Below the pieces are notes generated by a model. The model ran no database searches. It was given only the letters and a program-made list of their open reading frames with translations, and was not told the DNA's origin. From contig CAMYKB010000017.1 in the NCBI GenBank assembly GCA_947258875.1, positions 37,866 through 93,285 on the forward strand: 55,420 nucleotides of DNA, read 5' to 3'. Shown in pieces: positions 10,277 to 19,914 of this stretch (position 1 is the stretch's first letter; each line of letters opens with the position of its first letter). The position numbers and the translations under genes are program-made. The stretch comes from an uncultured Gammaproteobacteria bacterium. Its GTDB lineage: Bacteria; Pseudomonadota; Gammaproteobacteria; CAMYKB01.

Positions 10277-11172
10277 CCGCGTTTCAGCCTCGGATCAAGA
10301 GCATCGCGCAAACCATCGCCCATCAGGTTGGTCGCAAGCACAACGACGAGTATCGCCAGTCCCGGCAGGGTCACGGTCCATGAAGCACGCTGAATAAATT
10401 CCCGTGATGCCGATAGTATTGTGCCCCACTCCGGTGTCGGCGGTTGCGCACCCAAACCCAGGAACCCCAGAGCTGCAATATCGAGAATAGCGCTGGAGAA
10501 CGCCAGTGTTGCTTGCACAATCAAAGGTGCCGCCGCGTTTGGCAATACCGTTTTAAATAACAAACGTAATTGACCGGCGCCGTCAAGACGCGCAGCGGTT
10601 ACATAATCGCGTGATAATTCCGAGACAATGGAGGCGCGCGTCAAGCGCGTGAAGTGTGGTAACAAGACTATTGCAACAGCTATTACTGCATTTGTAAGGC
10701 TCGCTCCCAGCACGGCAACAATCACGATGGCCAACAACAAAGATGGCAGGGCTAACAGGATATCCATAAAACGCATGATGGCTGTTTCCACGAAACCGCG
10801 CGCCATACCGGCCAGCGCACCGAACAACATACCGGTCGTTAATGCCAGACACACCACTACCGCCGCAATCGACATCGACAGACGTGCACCGTGAATCAAG
10901 CGGGATAACAAATCGCGTCCCAGATCATCAGTGCCCAACAAGAAACGCGAACTGCCTGCATCTGACCACAGCGGCGGCACCAGAAAGGCATCACTGAACT
11001 GCGCGGCAGGATCGTATGGCGCCAGCCAGGGCGCAAACACTGCTACAACTGTTATTAAACTGAAAACCACAAGACCGATGATCGCGCCTACATTACGCCT
11101 ATAAGCTCGCCAAAATTCTGCGACCGGCCCCGGCATCGCATGGTCTGCGGTTTCTATAGTTTCGCCACTCAT
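10273..11172 (-). CDS. dppC: Dipeptide ABC transporter, permease DppC
   Basis: Inner-membrane permease subunit that pairs with DppB to form the channel. Six membrane segments are visible; the first is near residues 30-50, and a large periplasmic loop follows it. The ATPase-coupling EAA-type loop reads DYVTAARLDGAG. The 299 residues match E. coli DppC (300). It overlaps dppB by four bases at its start (ATGA) and dppD by four bases at its end. Confidence 0.94.
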   Translation of the reverse strand: MSGETIETADHAMPGPVAEFWRAYRRNVGAIIGLVVFSLITVVAVFAPWLAPYDPAAQFSDAFLVPPLWSDAGSSRFLLGTDDLGRDLLSRLIHGARLSMSIAAVVVCLALTTGMLFGALAGMARGFVETAIMRFMDILLALPSLLLAIVIVAVLGASLTNAVIAVAIVLLPHFTRLTRASIVSELSRDYVTAARLDGAGQLRLLFKTVLPNAAAPLIVQATLAFSSAILDIAALGFLGLGAQPPTPEWGTILSASREFIQRASWTVTLPGLAILVVVLATNLMGDGLRDALDPRLKRG

Positions 11173-12176
11173 TGCTTACGAATCTTCGGATTTATCACTG
11201 AATATAAGAGGTCAACGACTGTATTCACCAGGATCACTACCGTCGCGACCAGGAGCACTCCTCCCTGCACAGCCGGATAGTCGCGCCGATAAATCGATTC
11301 CAGTAACCACTTCCCTATCCCCGGCCAGGAAAAGATGGTTTCTGTAAGGATTGCGCCCGTCATCAACACACTTACCTGCAGACCGATTACCGTAACCACT
11401 GGTATCAAGGCATTCCGTAGCGCATGTTGAAACACAACCAGAAAGGGATGCAGGCCCTTGGCACGAGCGGTGCGAATGTAATCCTCACCCAGAACCTCCA
11501 ACATCGATGAACGCGTCATGCGCGCAATGACCGCCAGTGGAATGGTACCCAATACTATGGCGGGCAATATCAGGTGATGCACGGCATCCTTAAACGCGCC
11601 GGGTTCACCACTTAATAATGTATCAATAAGCATAAAGCCGGTAACCGGCTCCACATCGTATTCAAAACCCAGACGCCCGGCTACCGGGGTCCAACCCAGG
11701 TTTATCGAGAAGAACAGGATCAACAACAAACCCCACCAGAAAATCGGCATGGAATAACCGATCAGCGAGGTGCCCATCAGGCTGTAGTCAAACGGAGAAT
11801 TGCGCTTAACGGCAGCGATCACACCAGCCGGTAAACCAAGACATATCGCCAGCATTATAGCGATGATAGCCAGTTCCAGGGTCGCGGGAAACAAACCCAG
11901 AAACTCGGTCAGGACCGGTGTATGAGTAACCACGGATATCCCGAGATCACCTCTCAACACATCACCAAGATAATTGAAATACTGCACCAGCATGGGCTGA
12001 TCAAACCCGAATTGGGCGCGCAGCTCGGCATAGCGCTCGGGGCTCACACCACGCTCACCCGCCATAATCAATACCGGATCGCCGGGCGCCAGTCGAATCA
12101 AGGCAAAGGTCAGAAAGGTGACACCTAGAAAAGTAGGCACCAGTATGCCGAGCTTACTCAGCAGGTAGCGGAACAT
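11169..12176 (-). CDS. dppB: Dipeptide ABC transporter, permease DppB
   Basis: Inner-membrane permease partner of DppC. The N-terminal signature LLSKLGILVPTFLGVTFLTF leads into the first membrane segment. The coupling loop EDYIRTARAKGL and the C-terminal SVINPKIRK are family hallmarks. The 335 residues fit E. coli DppB (339). It starts 19 bases after the dppA stop, and its own stop overlaps the dppC start. Confidence 0.94.
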   Translation of the reverse strand: MFRYLLSKLGILVPTFLGVTFLTFALIRLAPGDPVLIMAGERGVSPERYAELRAQFGFDQPMLVQYFNYLGDVLRGDLGISVVTHTPVLTEFLGLFPATLELAIIAIMLAICLGLPAGVIAAVKRNSPFDYSLMGTSLIGYSMPIFWWGLLLILFFSINLGWTPVAGRLGFEYDVEPVTGFMLIDTLLSGEPGAFKDAVHHLILPAIVLGTIPLAVIARMTRSSMLEVLGEDYIRTARAKGLHPFLVVFQHALRNALIPVVTVIGLQVSVLMTGAILTETIFSWPGIGKWLLESIYRRDYPAVQGGVLLVATVVILVNTVVDLLYSVINPKIRKQ

Positions 12177-12195
12177 AAAAAGACCGGGATACTAT

Positions 12196-13833
12196 TTATC
12201 TAAATGACACACCTGAAAAATAAATGCCGCCGAAGGGGTCGATCTTGAGCCCCTGAATCTCCTTGCGATACGGTTGATAACGTACCGAATGCGCAACTGT
12301 AAGCCATGGCGCATCATCTTTGAATATCGCTTGCGCCTGTTGATAAAGCCGAGCACGTTCAGCCTTGTCCTCGACCTGGCGTGCATCGGTAATGAGTTTG
12401 TCAAATTCCTCGTTGCACCAGAACGCACGGTTGTTACCGGAACGCGCCGATGCACAACTCAACAGCGGCGAAAAGAAATTATCCGGATCACCGTTATCTC
12501 CGGTCCAGCCCAGCAAAATAGTACCGTGTTCACCATCGCGCGATTTCTTTAGATAAGTACCCCACTCATACGAGATGACTTCCGCTTCGATACCCACTTT
12601 ACTGAGGTCCTGTTGGATCATTTCAGCCATTTTGCGTGCATTCGGATTGTAGGGCCGCTGCACCGGCATGGCCCAGATATCGGTTTTAAATGTTTCGGCA
12701 CCAGCCTCCTTTAACAGGGCGCGTGCCTTGTCAGGGTCATAGCCGTAATCAGAAATCTGCTCATTGTAAGACCAAATAGTAGGGGGAATAGGATTCCTGG
12801 CAATCTTGCCTGTACCTTGATAGACAGCATCCATGATGGCCTGACGATTGACTGCATGGTTCATCGCCTGGCGCACACGTTTATCATTGAAGGGTGGTTT
12901 GTTGAGATTGAATGCCCAGTAACCGATATTGAGGCCCGGTTGCTCATCAACCATAAGGTCCGCATCGTTACGCATAGCCTCTATATCGGCAGGCAGCGGA
13001 TAAGCCATAACATGACATTCCCCCTTTTTTAAACGCGCAAAGCGTACCGAAGGATCGATTGTAATCGCGAACACCAACTTGTCTATTTTCTCACGGCCGC
13101 GCCAGTAATTGTCATGCGCCACATAACGGATAAATGCGTCCTTCTGATAACGTTGAAAAGCAAACGGGCCGCTACCAATGGGTTGCACATCGATCTTCTC
13201 CGGCGTGCCGGCCTTTAACAATTGGTCACCATACTCGTTGGACAGAATCGAGGCAAAATCCATAGCAAGATTGGCCAGGAAAGGCGCCTCACGGCGTACC
13301 AGCCTGAATTGCACGGTGTAATCATCGAGCTTGACAACATCCTCGAGGATAGCGCCCATATCCATGTCTACAAAATATTTATAAACACCGTTGGAAACCG
13401 GATGATATGGATGATCTTTCAGGCGCATGCGGTTAAAACTGAACAACACATCATCCGCATTGAAATCGCGTGTTGGGGCAAAAAACTTGGTAGTGTGAAA
13501 TTTGACACCCTTACGGAGTTTAAAGGTATATACCTTACCGTCCTCACTGACTTGCCAGCTCTCGGCGAGTCCCGGCTCCACGTTGGTGGTACCGATAACA
13601 AATTCGACCAGGCGATTATAGATCTGGCGCGATGAAGCATCAAAGGTTGTGCCTGAGGTTGCGAGTTGAGGATTAAAACTCTCCGGACTTCCTTCAGAGC
13701 AGTACACCAGCGCCTGCCCAGACTCGGCACCGCCTTCTGCTACCGCTTGAGGCTCCGTATTGGGATCTTCGTTTGGCGAACAACCTGCAAGCCATACGAG
13801 ACCTACAACAACCCCTAGATATCTAGCTCCCAT
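12196..13833 (-). CDS. dppA: Dipeptide-binding lipoprotein DppA (family 5 solute-binding protein)
   Basis: Captures dipeptides in the periplasm and passes them to DppBC. The mature part follows E. coli DppA closely, including YCSEGSPESFNPQLATSGTT, AMPVQRPYNPNARKMAEMI and GWTGDNGDPDNFF. Unlike soluble E. coli DppA it has a lipoprotein signal: a hydrophobic stretch, then LAGC with the lipid cysteine at residue 18. A Gly/Glu/Ala-rich linker follows the cysteine. I chose the ATG at 13833 because GAGG lies six bases upstream and the signal peptide starts there; the frame stays open for 88 codons further but without a credible start. The protein is 545 residues. The dipeptide substrate is inferred from homology. 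Confidence 0.94.
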   Translation of the reverse strand: MGARYLGVVVGLVWLAGCSPNEDPNTEPQAVAEGGAESGQALVYCSEGSPESFNPQLATSGTTFDASSRQIYNRLVEFVIGTTNVEPGLAESWQVSEDGKVYTFKLRKGVKFHTTKFFAPTRDFNADDVLFSFNRMRLKDHPYHPVSNGVYKYFVDMDMGAILEDVVKLDDYTVQFRLVRREAPFLANLAMDFASILSNEYGDQLLKAGTPEKIDVQPIGSGPFAFQRYQKDAFIRYVAHDNYWRGREKIDKLVFAITIDPSVRFARLKKGECHVMAYPLPADIEAMRNDADLMVDEQPGLNIGYWAFNLNKPPFNDKRVRQAMNHAVNRQAIMDAVYQGTGKIARNPIPPTIWSYNEQISDYGYDPDKARALLKEAGAETFKTDIWAMPVQRPYNPNARKMAEMIQQDLSKVGIEAEVISYEWGTYLKKSRDGEHGTILLGWTGDNGDPDNFFSPLLSCASARSGNNRAFWCNEEFDKLITDARQVEDKAERARLYQQAQAIFKDDAPWLTVAHSVRYQPYRKEIQGLKIDPFGGIYFSGVSFR

Positions 13834-14366
13834 CACTGACCTCACTTTTCTATCCGCTATATAGGAATTTGCTAATATAATCGTGCAGACCGCAGCAGCA
13901 TGTCCTGCACTCAATATGCGCAATCTACCGTATCTCAAGTAAAGCGCAAGCCAGCGGCATAAAAAATCACATATCGACCGGGCGACAGAGACGGCGTGTA
14001 AGCTTACCCTGAATGCGGCAGCACGTTTCAACTCACTGGCTCGATGTACAACATACAATGCCAGCGCATCGCGACATTCATCATAATTTATGACCACGCC
14101 ACATTAACCGCATACAACCCACACACGGAGCCCACAGCTACACCAGCCTCTACTACCGCAGCCATATATCTATTCCCGAGGACAGGCCCGAAACAACAGC
14201 AGTGATTCGGCGTGCTGGCGAAGTGCAAACTGAAAATGCCAGGCAATTCGTCACCCGGATTAACAGCCATGTCTTGATAGGAAAACCTGCGAAAATTTGA
14301 AACGACCCTGAGATATACCTGGAAATCACAGGGACTGGCGGGCGATCCACCCCACCCGAAACGGAC
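13834..14366 (-). other. 533-base stretch without a recognisable gene, upstream of dppA
   Basis: This lies between the tRNA-fMet terminator and dppA. The only reading frames are short or run across the tRNA gene, and none shows a known motif. The dppA promoter must lie here, because the tRNA transcript is terminated before it. AT-rich minus-strand segments such as TATATT and TATATA near 13855-13885 could be -10 elements, but I found no matching -35. The rest looks like ordinary non-coding sequence. Confidence 0.5.
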
Positions 14367-14400
14367 AAAAAAGCCCGGGAAGAAATTCAACCCGGGCTTT
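14367..14400 (-). terminator. Intrinsic terminator of tRNA-fMet
   Basis: On the minus strand a perfect GCCCGGG stem (14397-14391 with 14379-14373), extended by flanking A-T pairs, and an 11-base loop are followed by six U residues. It starts eight bases after the CCA end of the tRNA gene. It should stop the tRNA transcript and insulate dppA from it. Confidence 0.85.
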
Positions 14401-14408
14401 CTGATGTC

Positions 14409-14485
14409 TGGTAGCGGGGGCAGGATTTGAACCTGCGACCTTCGGGTTATGAGCCCGACGAGCTGCCAGACTGCTCCACCCCGCA
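14409..14485 (-). tRNA. metY: Initiator tRNA-fMet (CAU)
   Basis: A 77-base cloverleaf with CCA encoded. The anticodon loop CTCATAA gives CAU. Initiator features are present: three G-C pairs at the base of the anticodon stem (GGG/CCC), the A11:U24 pair in the D stem, and no Watson-Crick pair at 1:72. The mismatch is U1:U72, where E. coli has C1:A72. The T stem is GCAGG/CCTGC. It has its own promoter upstream and a terminator downstream. In E. coli metY directly precedes rimP; here the dpp operon stands between them. Confidence 0.97.
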
Positions 14486-14498
14486 TCAGGAGGCGCAG

Positions 14499-14527
14499 AG
14501 TGTACTGGCTCGTAGCGGCTATTTCAA
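14499..14527 (-). promoter_or_regulatory. Sigma-70 promoter of tRNA-fMet with a GC-rich discriminator
   Basis: On the minus strand TTGAAA (14527-14522) and TACACT (14504-14499) are spaced by exactly 17 bases. The -35 matches five of six positions and the -10 four of six. Between the -10 and the expected start is CTGCGCC, a GC-rich discriminator typical of stable-RNA promoters under stringent control. The tRNA begins 13 bases after the -10. Confidence 0.65.
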
Positions 14528-14535
14528 GCCACTAC
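14512..14535 (-). repeat. 9-bp inverted repeat between nuoN and tRNA-fMet
   Basis: GTAGTGGCT, loop TGAAAT, AGCCGCTAC on the minus strand form a nine-pair stem with one G-U wobble. No U-tract follows, so it is not a classical terminator. It lies 48 bases after the nuoN stop and contains the -35 of the tRNA promoter. It may protect the 3' end of the nuo transcript. Confidence 0.6.
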
Positions 14536-14582
14536 GGACATTAAACTGAAATTGGTTTCGTGGGCCTATAAAGAAGCAATGC

Positions 14583-16022
14583 CTAGAAATTAATCGCCTT
14601 GATGCACAGTGACATAAGTCCACCTGGCAGGAAGAACAACACCAACATTAACAGACCATTGATACTGAGCACCAGATTCATATCCCACTGCTGTGAGATG
14701 GGCTGGTTAGTCAGCGGCTTATCAAAGTACATGAGCTTGATGACCCGCAGATAGTAGTACGCACCCACGACCGACATCAGCACCGCGTAGATAGCCAACC
14801 AGTACAGTTCTACCCTCACCACGGCGCTCAGCACTGAGAGTTTGGCGTAAAAGCCAACCGTCAACGGCACCCCTGCCATGGAAAACATCAGCAACAACAT
14901 GAGGAAGGCAAACCAGGGGTGGCGCTCTCCCAGTCCTTTGAAATCATCCAGTTCCTCCGCCTCGAAATCCTTGTTTGCCAGTAACAAGATCATACCGAAG
15001 GCACCGGCTGCCGTTAGCGCATAGACAATTGCGTAGAACATGGATGCAGCATAACCTTGCGAGGTGCCTGCAAGTATGCCCAATAGCAGGAAACCAACAT
15101 GCGAAATGGTCGAATATGCCAGCATTCGCTTGATATTGGTCTGGGCAATTGCGATAAAATTACCGACCGTCAGAGACAGCACCGCGAGAATAATCAACAT
15201 CCCCTGCCAGTCGCCGTGTAGGTGTCCAAGACCCTCGACCAGCAAGCGCATCACGATCGCAAATGCGGCGATCTTGGGTGCAGTACCAACATACAGCGTG
15301 ACACTAGTAGGTGCCCCCTGATAAACATCGGGCAACCACATGTGAAACGGTACAGCGCCAAGCTTGAAGGCTAAACCGACAATGACAAATGACAGGCCAA
15401 AAATCAGGGCAACATCATTATCCAGTTCACGGATTAGATAGTTGCTGACCTCGATAATATCCAGACTGCCTGACATACCGTAGAGAATCGACATGCCGTA
15501 GAGCAACATACCCGAAGCGATAGCACCCAGCACAAAATATTTCATTGCCGCTTCTGATGCGCGGGATGAATCACGATTAAAGGCTACCAGCGCGTATTGC
15601 GACAGCGACAGCAATTCCAGCCCAAGGTAAAGCGTCAGGAAACTGTAAGATGACACCATTACCATCATACCCAACACGCCGAACAGGCCCAGTACGTAGT
15701 ACTCACCCTTGAATATGCCGCGCTCTTTCAGATAGCGCCGTGAATAGACAAAGCCGATAGCTGTCACGATAAAGATAAAAGATTTCAGCAGCGTCGCCAT
15801 CTGGTCATTGATGACGCTGTCGCCAAAACTTAGACGGCTGCCTTCGTTGGCAAGATTCAGTGTCAGCAACAGACCGATCAGCAAGGTGAGCTGTGCCAGG
15901 TAGTAACTGACATTACGTTGCTCATCTTTCAGGAACAGGTCAGCAAGAAGCACCACACAAGCCATCGCCAGTACCGCTATCTCTGGCATCACCGGTATCA
16001 AATCGGGCATAGCAAAACTCAT
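14583..16022 (-). CDS. nuoN: NADH-quinone oxidoreductase subunit N
   Basis: Antiporter-like proton-pumping subunit in the membrane arm of complex I. The 479 residues form about 14 membrane segments. The conserved core includes [20 protein letters not shown] and [14 protein letters not shown], with the buried charged residues of this family. AAGGA lies upstream of the ATG. It is the last nuo gene and starts 12 bases after nuoM; the tRNA-fMet promoter follows. Confidence 0.97.
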   Translation of the reverse strand: MSFAMPDLIPVMPEIAVLAMACVVLLADLFLKDEQRNVSYYLAQLTLLIGLLLTLNLANEGSRLSFGDSVINDQMATLLKSFIFIVTAIGFVYSRRYLKERGIFKGEYYVLGLFGVLGMMVMVSSYSFLTLYLGLELLSLSQYALVAFNRDSSRASEAAMKYFVLGAIASGMLLYGMSILYGMSGSLDIIEVSNYLIRELDNDVALIFGLSFVIVGLAFKLGAVPFHMWLPDVYQGAPTSVTLYVGTAPKIAAFAIVMRLLVEGLGHLHGDWQGMLIILAVLSLTVGNFIAIAQTNIKRMLAYSTISHVGFLLLGILAGTSQGYAASMFYAIVYALTAAGAFGMILLLANKDFEAEELDDFKGLGERHPWFAFLMLLLMFSMAGVPLTVGFYAKLSVLSAVVRVELYWLAIYAVLMSVVGAYYYLRVIKLMYFDKPLTNQPISQQWDMNLVLSINGLLMLVLFFLPGGLMSLCIKAINF

Positions 16023-16034
16023 GCGATCCGTTCC

Positions 16035-17549
16035 TTAAAGCTTGGAGTGGCTAATCTGCTGCAACAGGTGCTCGGTACTGGCATGCATTACATCCAGTAG
16101 CGGCGCCGGCCACAGGCCCAGCAACAGTACCAATATCGCGAGTATTCCCAGGATCAGGAATTCGCGCTGATTGAGATCCTGCAACGCAGCAACACGATCA
16201 TTGCCGACATCACCAAAAACCACACGCTTCACCATCCATAGCGAATATGCCGCACCCAGTATCAGGGTCAGCGCCGCGAGGAATGCAAACCAGAAATTGG
16301 CCTTGAAGCTGGCGAGTATTACCATGAACTCACCGACGAAACCGGATGTACCCGGCAAGCCGGAATTGGCCATTGCAAAAAACACGAATAAGGCAGCAAA
16401 CACAGGCATGGTGTTGACCACACCGCCGTAATCAGCGATCTGGCGCGTGTGCATGCGGTCATACAATACGCCTACGCACAGGAATAAAGCACCCGAGATA
16501 AAGCCATGCGAGATCATTTGTACCACACCGCCCTCTATACCCAACGCCGCACCCTGCATACTATCGGTATTGGCAATAATGCGGAACACCAGGAACATAC
16601 CCAGCGTGGCAAAACCCATATGCGCTATGGATGAATAGGCAATCAGCTTTTTCATGTCCTTCTGCACCATTGCGACAAATCCGATATACACTACCGCTGT
16701 CAATGACATGAAGATAATCAACCAGTCAAACGCCTGGCTTGCATCCGGTGTAATCGGCAGGCTGAATCGTAGGAAGCCATAACCGCCAATCTTCAACATG
16801 ATGGCCGCCAGGATAACGGAACCACCCGTAGGTGCCTCCACATGCGCATCGGGTAACCAGGTGTGTACTGGCCACATCGGCACCTTGACAGCGAAACCGG
16901 TAAGAAAGGCCAGAAAGATCAGTTTCTGTTCGCCCAGGCTGAGCTTGAGGTCATGCAGTTCAAGGATGTTAAAGCTACCGCTCTTGGAGTACATATAGAT
17001 GAGTGCAATCAGCATCAACACCGAACCCAGGAAAGTGTACAAGAAAAACTTGAACGTAGCATACACTCGCCGCTCACCACCCCAGACACCGATAATAAGA
17101 AACATCGGGATCAGCATACCCTCGAAGAAGATGTAAAACAGGATTGCATCCAGTGAGCAGAACACGCCTATCATCAGTCCTTCCAGGATCAGGAAGGCGG
17201 CCATATATTGCGAAACACGTTTCTGGATGACCTGCCAACCGGCAATGATTACCAGCACGGTGGTGATTGTTGTCAACAGGATCAAGGGCATCGAGAAACC
17301 ATCGACACCCAGATGATAATTAATATTAAACGCGCTGATCCAGGGCGTCTGTTCGACGAACTGCATCAAGTATGTGCTGCGGTCAAAACCTGTGAATAAC
17401 GGAATACTCAGCATGAAGGTTACAACCGCAACTCCCAGCGCAATACGGCGCGCTGCGGCAGCACCGCTGTCACCCGCGGCAAGCACCATCATCCCACCGA
17501 CAATCGGTACCCATATGACCAGGCTCAGCAATGGCCAGTCAGCGAACAT
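16035..17549 (-). CDS. nuoM: NADH-quinone oxidoreductase subunit M
   Basis: Second antiporter-like proton pump of the membrane arm. The 504 residues contain KVPMWPVHTWLPDAHVEAPT and VQKDMKKLIAYSSIAHMGF, both diagnostic for NuoM, with about 14 membrane segments. AGGGA lies seven bases before the ATG. It sits between nuoL (38 bases upstream) and nuoN. Confidence 0.97.
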   Translation of the reverse strand: MFADWPLLSLVIWVPIVGGMMVLAAGDSGAAAARRIALGVAVVTFMLSIPLFTGFDRSTYLMQFVEQTPWISAFNINYHLGVDGFSMPLILLTTITTVLVIIAGWQVIQKRVSQYMAAFLILEGLMIGVFCSLDAILFYIFFEGMLIPMFLIIGVWGGERRVYATFKFFLYTFLGSVLMLIALIYMYSKSGSFNILELHDLKLSLGEQKLIFLAFLTGFAVKVPMWPVHTWLPDAHVEAPTGGSVILAAIMLKIGGYGFLRFSLPITPDASQAFDWLIIFMSLTAVVYIGFVAMVQKDMKKLIAYSSIAHMGFATLGMFLVFRIIANTDSMQGAALGIEGGVVQMISHGFISGALFLCVGVLYDRMHTRQIADYGGVVNTMPVFAALFVFFAMANSGLPGTSGFVGEFMVILASFKANFWFAFLAALTLILGAAYSLWMVKRVVFGDVGNDRVAALQDLNQREFLILGILAILVLLLGLWPAPLLDVMHASTEHLLQQISHSKL

Positions 17550-17587
17550 GTTGTAGTCCCTGTATCATTTTTATATCTATTGAGTAA

Positions 17588-19567
17588 TCAGCCAAACAAC
17601 ATTTTCCTGACGAGCTGCGCCAGTAACAGCAACAAACCAATAATCATGGCGAAGGCATAGTGATATAGATAGCCTGTCTGTATATGACGCACCTTGCCGG
17701 CAATCCAGCCCACGGACTTTGCCGTGCCATTGATAAGCACATCATCGATAAAGAAGGCGTCACCGCCACGCCACAACATACTCCCCAGTGCACGCCCGCC
17801 ACCGGCAAACACGGTCTCATTAAAGCTGTCGAAGCCGTATTTGTTATCAAGAATGCGGTGCAGCCAGCCGAACTTATCCACGAACCAGTCAGCAACCTGC
17901 GGACGCTGCATATATATAATGTATGCCGCGAGCACACCAAGCAGCGCGAGATACACTGGCGCAGCCTTAAATGCATGCGCAACGAAAGCCCAGATACCGT
18001 GATAATGCTGCGTCATATGCGCAATCGCTTCATGACCATGCGCCACGTGAATAGCATCCTTGAAGTAATCACCCACCACAACGGGGTCAATCGTGTAACC
18101 GGCAATCACCGAGGGAATCGCCAGCGCCACCAGCGGCAATGTCACCACCCAGGGTGATTCCTTGGGATCGCCACCGTGACCGTGGTCGTCATGCGCATGC
18201 TGGCGAAAACGTTCATCGGTATGGAACACCAGGAAGAACATGCGGAAGGTATAAAACGCGGTAACGAATACACCCAGCAACACCAGCCAGTAGGCCAGGG
18301 TTGAACCCGGTATATGAGAAAGATGGATGGCCTCGATGATGGAGTCTTTGGAGAAAAAACCTGACGTAAATGGAAAACCGATCAGCGCCAGCGAACCGAC
18401 CAAGCTGGTCCAGTAGGTGATCGGCATGTACTTGCGCAAGCCACCCATGCGCCGCATATCCTGTTCGTGGTGCAGAGCGATAATCACCGAACCCGCAGCC
18501 AGGAACAGTAGCGCCTTGAAGAAGGCATGCGTCATCAGGTGGAAGATACTCGCCGCATAGGCCGACGCGCCCAGTGCCGCAGTCATATAACCGAGTTGTG
18601 ACAATGTGGAATACGCTACCACGCGCTTGATGTCATTTTGCACGATGCCCACCAACCCCATGAAGAAGGCGGTCAATGCACCGATCACCATCACCACCGT
18701 CAGCGCTGTTTCGGACAATTCAAACAACGGCGACATACGCGCCACCATAAAGATACCGGCGGTCACCATGGTCGCTGCATGGATGAGCGCCGAGATCGGC
18801 GTCGGGCCTTCCATGGAATCCGGCAACCACACGTGCAACGGCATTTGCGCCGACTTACCCATCGCACCGATGAACAACAGGATACAGATGACACTCATCA
18901 CTGCCCATTCCTTGCCGGGAATAACACTCATGGTTTCGTTGGTCAGGTCAGGCGCCTTGGCAAATACCTCGTAGTAATCCAGGCTGTTGGTATACATGAG
19001 GATAGCCGCGATGCCCAACAGGAAACCAAAGTCCCCTACCCGGTTCACCAGGAAGGCCTTGAGATTGGCGTAGATTGCACTCTCACGCTTGTACCAGAAA
19101 CCAATCAGCAGATAAGACATCAGGCCAACAGCTTCCCAGCCGAAGAACAGTTGCAGGAAATTATTTGCCATCACCAGCATCAGCATGGAGAAGGTAAACA
19201 GCGAAATATAGCTGAAGAAGCGCTGATACCCCGGATCGTCACGCATATAACCCACGGTATAGATGTGCACCATCAACGACACAAAGGTCACCACCACCAT
19301 CATCAATGCAGTGAGTTTGTCGATCAGGAAACCGACCTCAAAATGGATACCGTCGCTCACCATCCAGGTGTACACCGAGCCATTAAAGATTTCGCCACCA
19401 TCGAGCGCGATATGCTTGAAGACAATCAGTGACAGCACAAAAGACACAGCCACGCCCGCTATGGTGACGGTGTGCGCTACAGTACGGCCGATGGCTTTGC
19501 CAAACAAACCAGCCAGGACAGCAGCAAGCAGGGGCGCAAGCACAATCGCGAGATATATGGTTTTCAT
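17588..19567 (-). CDS. nuoL: NADH-quinone oxidoreductase subunit L
   Basis: Distal antiporter-like proton pump; its long C-terminal lateral helix runs along the membrane arm. The 659 residues include LFFGWEAVGLMSYLLIGFWY, MPLHVWLPDSMEGPTPISA and QNDIKRVVAYSTLSQLGY. A His-rich loop near residues 465-475 (HAHDDHGHGG) lies before the C-terminal helices. It follows nuoK by four bases. Confidence 0.97.
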   Translation of the reverse strand: MKTIYLAIVLAPLLAAVLAGLFGKAIGRTVAHTVTIAGVAVSFVLSLIVFKHIALDGGEIFNGSVYTWMVSDGIHFEVGFLIDKLTALMMVVVTFVSLMVHIYTVGYMRDDPGYQRFFSYISLFTFSMLMLVMANNFLQLFFGWEAVGLMSYLLIGFWYKRESAIYANLKAFLVNRVGDFGFLLGIAAILMYTNSLDYYEVFAKAPDLTNETMSVIPGKEWAVMSVICILLFIGAMGKSAQMPLHVWLPDSMEGPTPISALIHAATMVTAGIFMVARMSPLFELSETALTVVMVIGALTAFFMGLVGIVQNDIKRVVAYSTLSQLGYMTAALGASAYAASIFHLMTHAFFKALLFLAAGSVIIALHHEQDMRRMGGLRKYMPITYWTSLVGSLALIGFPFTSGFFSKDSIIEAIHLSHIPGSTLAYWLVLLGVFVTAFYTFRMFFLVFHTDERFRQHAHDDHGHGGDPKESPWVVTLPLVALAIPSVIAGYTIDPVVVGDYFKDAIHVAHGHEAIAHMTQHYHGIWAFVAHAFKAAPVYLALLGVLAAYIIYMQRPQVADWFVDKFGWLHRILDNKYGFDSFNETVFAGGGRALGSMLWRGGDAFFIDDVLINGTAKSVGWIAGKVRHIQTGYLYHYAFAMIIGLLLLLAQLVRKMLFG

Positions 19568-19571
19568 CCCC

Positions 19572-19877
19572 TCACCCCTTCATCTCGTCCAGGTCCTGCA
19601 CATTGATGGTACTGCGATTGCGGAACAACACTACCAGGATAGCCAGGCCGATAGCCGCCTCTGCTGCGGCGACTGTAAGGATAAAGAACACAAACACCTG
19701 ACCCGCCAGATCACCCTGGTAATGCGAAAATGCGATGAAGTTTATATTGACGGCCAACAACATCAACTCAATACACATGAGCAGAATAATGACATTCTTC
19801 CGGTTCAGGAAGATGCCCGCAACACTGAGAGCAAACAATACTGCGCCAAGTATCAAAAAATAAGAAAGTGGAATCAT
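19572..19877 (-). CDS. nuoK: NADH-quinone oxidoreductase subunit K
   Basis: Small three-helix subunit with two membrane glutamates on the proton path: one in [12 protein letters not shown] near residue 37 and one in [11 protein letters not shown] near residue 73. The 101 residues are the family standard. There is no clear ribosome binding site, so its translation may depend on the preceding nuoJ, 37 bases upstream. Confidence 0.96.
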   Translation of the reverse strand: MIPLSYFLILGAVLFALSVAGIFLNRKNVIILLMCIELMLLAVNINFIAFSHYQGDLAGQVFVFFILTVAAAEAAIGLAILVVLFRNRSTINVQDLDEMKG

Positions 19878-19914
19878 CGTTGTCGTATTATTCTAAACAT
19901 CTATGCTCGCTCGT

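Noticed and set aside
14088-14486. A 132-codon frame spanning tRNA-fMet and its terminator
   Set aside because: It runs through a tRNA gene and a terminator and has no recognisable domain.
18638-19432. A 264-codon open frame on the plus strand opposite nuoL, rich in His and Gln
   Set aside because: Its composition is what the reverse complement of membrane-protein codons gives. nuoL is intact on the other strand.
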